Assembly: GCA_023424475.1 (NCBI GenBank)
Contig: JAFADX010000058.1
Location: 1 to 61,246, forward strand
Direction: 5' to 3'
Origin: Pseudomonadota bacterium
GTDB taxonomy: Bacteria > Pseudomonadota > Alphaproteobacteria > Acetobacterales > Acetobacteraceae
Length of the DNA: 61,246 nt
The first letter of the stretch is position 1. The number at the start of each line of letters is the position of its first letter. The position numbers and the translations under genes were made by a program. The notes beneath the pieces were generated by a model that worked only from the letters and a program-made list of their open reading frames with translations, was not told the origin of the DNA and searched no databases. Below, one piece after another: positions 59,536 through 61,246 of the stretch.

Positions 59536-60129
59536 ATGGCTGAGATGGACGAGACCGCACGCTTCGCGGCGATGATGGAAGAGGGCGCGGCGTTGCGGCG
59601 CCGCCTCGCGACCGAGGCAGCGGCCGCGCTGTTGGGCGTGGTCGGGGCCTGCGAGACGGCGATCCGCGCCGGAGGACGCCTCTTTTTCTGCGGCAATGGC
59701 GGCAGCGCGGCCGATGCGCAGCATCTCGCGACGGAACTGCTGATCCGGCTGCGGTCGAGCGTGGAGCGGCCTTCCTGGTCTGCCGTCGCGCTGACGCTCG
59801 ATCCGACGGCGCTGACCGCGGGGGGCAATGATTACGGCTTCGAGCAGATCTTCGCCCGCCCGCTCTCGGGCCTGGGCCGGTCCGGTGACGTGGTGTTCGG
59901 GATCACGACGAGCGGAAAGTCTCCCAATGTGCTGCGCGCCTTCGAGATGGCGCGCGCCATGGGCATCGTGACGGTCGGGATGCTGGGTGGCGACGGCGGG
60001 CCGGCGCGGGTGCTCTGCGACCACGTCCTCTTGGTGCCGAGCACAGTGACGGCACGGATCCAGGAGGCGCACATCGCGCTGGGCCATGCCGTCATGGAAT
60101 TGCTCGAGGACCGGTTGATCCGCGCATGA
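59536..60129 (+). CDS. gmhA: SIS-domain sugar isomerase, phosphoheptose isomerase-like
   Basis: The 197-residue enzyme is of the GmhA type, which turns sedoheptulose-7-phosphate into D-glycero-D-manno-heptose-7-phosphate. It has FFCGNGGSAADAQHLATEL near residues 51-69 (SIS motif with zinc-binding His), VVFGITTSGKSPNVLRAFEMA near 120-140, and TARIQEAHIALGHAVMELLE near the C-terminus. A nearby SIS sugar isomerase other than GmhA is possible. It overlaps the epimerase gene by 4 nt and presumably begins a longer heptose or polysaccharide cluster beyond the window. Confidence 0.85.
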   Translation: MAEMDETARFAAMMEEGAALRRRLATEAAAALLGVVGACETAIRAGGRLFFCGNGGSAADAQHLATELLIRLRSSVERPSWSAVALTLDPTALTAGGNDYGFEQIFARPLSGLGRSGDVVFGITTSGKSPNVLRAFEMARAMGIVTVGMLGGDGGPARVLCDHVLLVPSTVTARIQEAHIALGHAVMELLEDRLIRA

Positions 60130-61097
60130 GCGCCCTGGTGAGCGGCGCGGCGGGGTTCATCGGCATGCATGTCGCCGAATCGCTCCTCGCGCGCGGGGAG
60201 CGGGTGATCGGCGTCGACAATCTTTCGGCCTATTACGATGTGCGACTGAAACGGGCGCGCCTGGCGCGACTCGCGGTGCAGCCGGGCTTTGTCTTCGTCG
60301 AGGCCGACGTCTCGGACCGCGAGGCGATGCTGGCGCTGGCGGAACGCGAGCCGGCCGTGACGCGGATCGTGCACCTTGCGGCCCAGCCGGGGGTCCGGCA
60401 TTCGCTGGTGGACCCTTATGCCTATGTGCAGGCGAACGTGATGGGGCATCTCGTGATGCTCGAATTCGCGCGCCGGCTGCCGCGGGTGGAACATCTGGTC
60501 TATGCCTCCTCCTCCTCGGTCTATGGGGGCAACCGCAAACTGCCCTTCGCCGAATCGGACCGGGTGGACCATCCGGTCTCGCTCTACGCGGCCACCAAGC
60601 GGTCGGCGGAGCTGATCAGCGAATCCTACGCGCACCTGTTCGGGCTGCCCCAGACAGGGCTGCGGTTCTTCACCGTCTATGGGCCCTGGGGGCGGCCCGA
60701 CATGGCGCCCTGGCTGTTCGCCGAGGCGATCCTCGAGGGGCGGCCGATCACGCTCTACGACGGCGGGCGGCTGAAGCGCGACTTCACCTTCGTCGAGGAT
60801 ATCGCGGCCGGGGTGCTGGGCTGCCTCGACCATCCCGCGCCGAGCCAGGCGCCGCGGCTGCTGAACATCGGCAACCATCGCAGCATCGAGGTTCTGCGCT
60901 TCGTGGCGGAGCTCGAGGCAGCGCTGGGGCGGAAGGCGACGGTGATCGATGCGCCGCGCCCGGCGACCGATGTCGAGGAAACCTTCGCGGATATCTCGGC
61001 GATCCAGGCCTTGTGCGGCTTCGAACCGCGCACGCCGATCGAGGCCGGGATCCCCCATTTTGCGGAATGGTATCTTTCCTGGCGAAAGGGGGGTTGA
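60126..61097 (+). CDS. NAD-dependent sugar-nucleotide epimerase (UDP-glucuronate 4-epimerase-like)
   Basis: The 323-residue extended SDR has the NAD loop SGAAGFIGMHVAESLLARG near residues 6-24, the catalytic triad in YASSSSVYG (Ser) and SLYAATKRSAE (Tyr-x3-Lys), and RFFTVYGPWGRPDMA. The VDNLSAYYDVRLKRARL wording and the GPWGRPDMAP motif are strongly like UDP-glucuronate 4-epimerases that make UDP-galacturonate. A related specificity (for example a heptose or other sugar nucleotide) is possible given the gmhA neighbour. The ATGA overlap with gmhA shows translational coupling. Confidence 0.88.
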   Translation: MSALVSGAAGFIGMHVAESLLARGERVIGVDNLSAYYDVRLKRARLARLAVQPGFVFVEADVSDREAMLALAEREPAVTRIVHLAAQPGVRHSLVDPYAYVQANVMGHLVMLEFARRLPRVEHLVYASSSSVYGGNRKLPFAESDRVDHPVSLYAATKRSAELISESYAHLFGLPQTGLRFFTVYGPWGRPDMAPWLFAEAILEGRPITLYDGGRLKRDFTFVEDIAAGVLGCLDHPAPSQAPRLLNIGNHRSIEVLRFVAELEAALGRKATVIDAPRPATDVEETFADISAIQALCGFEPRTPIEAGIPHFAEWYLSWRKGG

Positions 61098-61184
61098 CCG
61101 GTTCGGTCAGGGGGCATAGAAGCCCGGCCACGCCGCTGATGGGGTGGGGTTGACGGGCGGGGGGTGAGCCCTTAGGTTCGTTGG

Positions 61185-61206
61185 CCCGCTGGGTTGGCGG
61201 GGTTTT
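61185..61206 (+). terminator. Weak hairpin with T tract at the window end
   Basis: CCCGC (61185-61189) and GCGGG (61197-61201) can pair over a 7-nt loop and are followed by GTTTT. It lies about 90 bp after the epimerase stop in a gene-free tail (61098-61246) in which nothing else is visible. The stem is only 5 bp, so the call is weak. Confidence 0.3.
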
Positions 61207-61246
61207 GCTGGATTGGTTGGTGGTGACCTCCCCTGAGGTTATCTCG

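Overview
The window is high-GC (roughly 70 %) DNA of an alphaproteobacterium, most likely an acetic-acid-bacteria relative of the Roseomonas type (Acetobacteraceae). This is inferred from several things: the alphaproteobacterial LexA box GTTC-N7-GTTC in front of an imuA-imuB-dnaE2 cassette, an aapJQMP amino-acid ABC operon, pgsA next to moaDE, orphan Bug/TctC and TRAP binding proteins, and a DUF1127 protein. The genus call is inference; no marker such as 16S rRNA is present. The stretch looks chromosomal. The only mobile-element trace is the 3' end of an IS5-type transposase at the left edge.

Layout. 1-290: IS remnant and a palindrome. 291-7130: pgsA, a lipoprotein, moaD-moaE, two tandem paralogous membrane proteins, a TauE/SafE permease and an MFS transporter. 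7202-12912: a TakP-like TRAP binding protein, uppP, an ACT-like protein, a lipoprotein, phaB, and two adjacent genes for double YCII-domain proteins. 12958-14564: scoA-scoB CoA-transferase (minus strand) and tRNA-Ala(GGC). 14609-21403 (all minus): aapJ-aapQ-aapM-aapP, kup and a small hypothetical. 21604-28071: an ornithine-cyclodeaminase-like enzyme, a secreted protein of unknown function, a RutE-type nitroreductase, nfuA, rpmB, a GFA-family protein with a small partner, and an Atm1-type ABC exporter. 28225-31491: a Nudix hydrolase, a long coiled-coil lipoprotein built from 21-residue repeats, and a GAF protein.

31510-40241 is an acyl-CoA module: Bug receptor, two crotonases, a dienoyl-CoA-reductase-type SDR, a CaiB CoA-transferase, an acyl-CoA dehydrogenase, a metallo-beta-lactamase-fold hydrolase, a doubly broken EamA transporter pseudogene and an alpha/beta hydrolase. 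40313-44289 is a two-gene sensory unit, a TRAP-type binding protein followed two bases later by a hybrid histidine kinase. 44454-50040 carries ugpQ and the leucine-catabolism genes ivd-mccB-mccA. 50000-56206 (minus) is the SOS mutagenesis cassette imuA-imuB-dnaE2, followed by a small gene behind a near-consensus Fur box. 56414-61097 carries cysK-cysE, a DUF1127 protein, a LysR regulator, and the start of a sugar-nucleotide/heptose locus (gmhA and an epimerase).

Most interesting points: (1) a 55-bp hairpin element that starts at the stop codon of two unrelated genes, uppP and aapP; (2) the EamA pseudogene with one frameshift and one in-frame TGA; (3) the orphan TRAP receptor/hybrid kinase pair; (4) the Fur-box gene next to the SOS cassette; (5) the tandem paralogous membrane proteins, which have a glycosyltransferase-C-like look; (6) the repeat-built lipoprotein. 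No CRISPR array, prophage, rRNA operon or obvious defence system was found.
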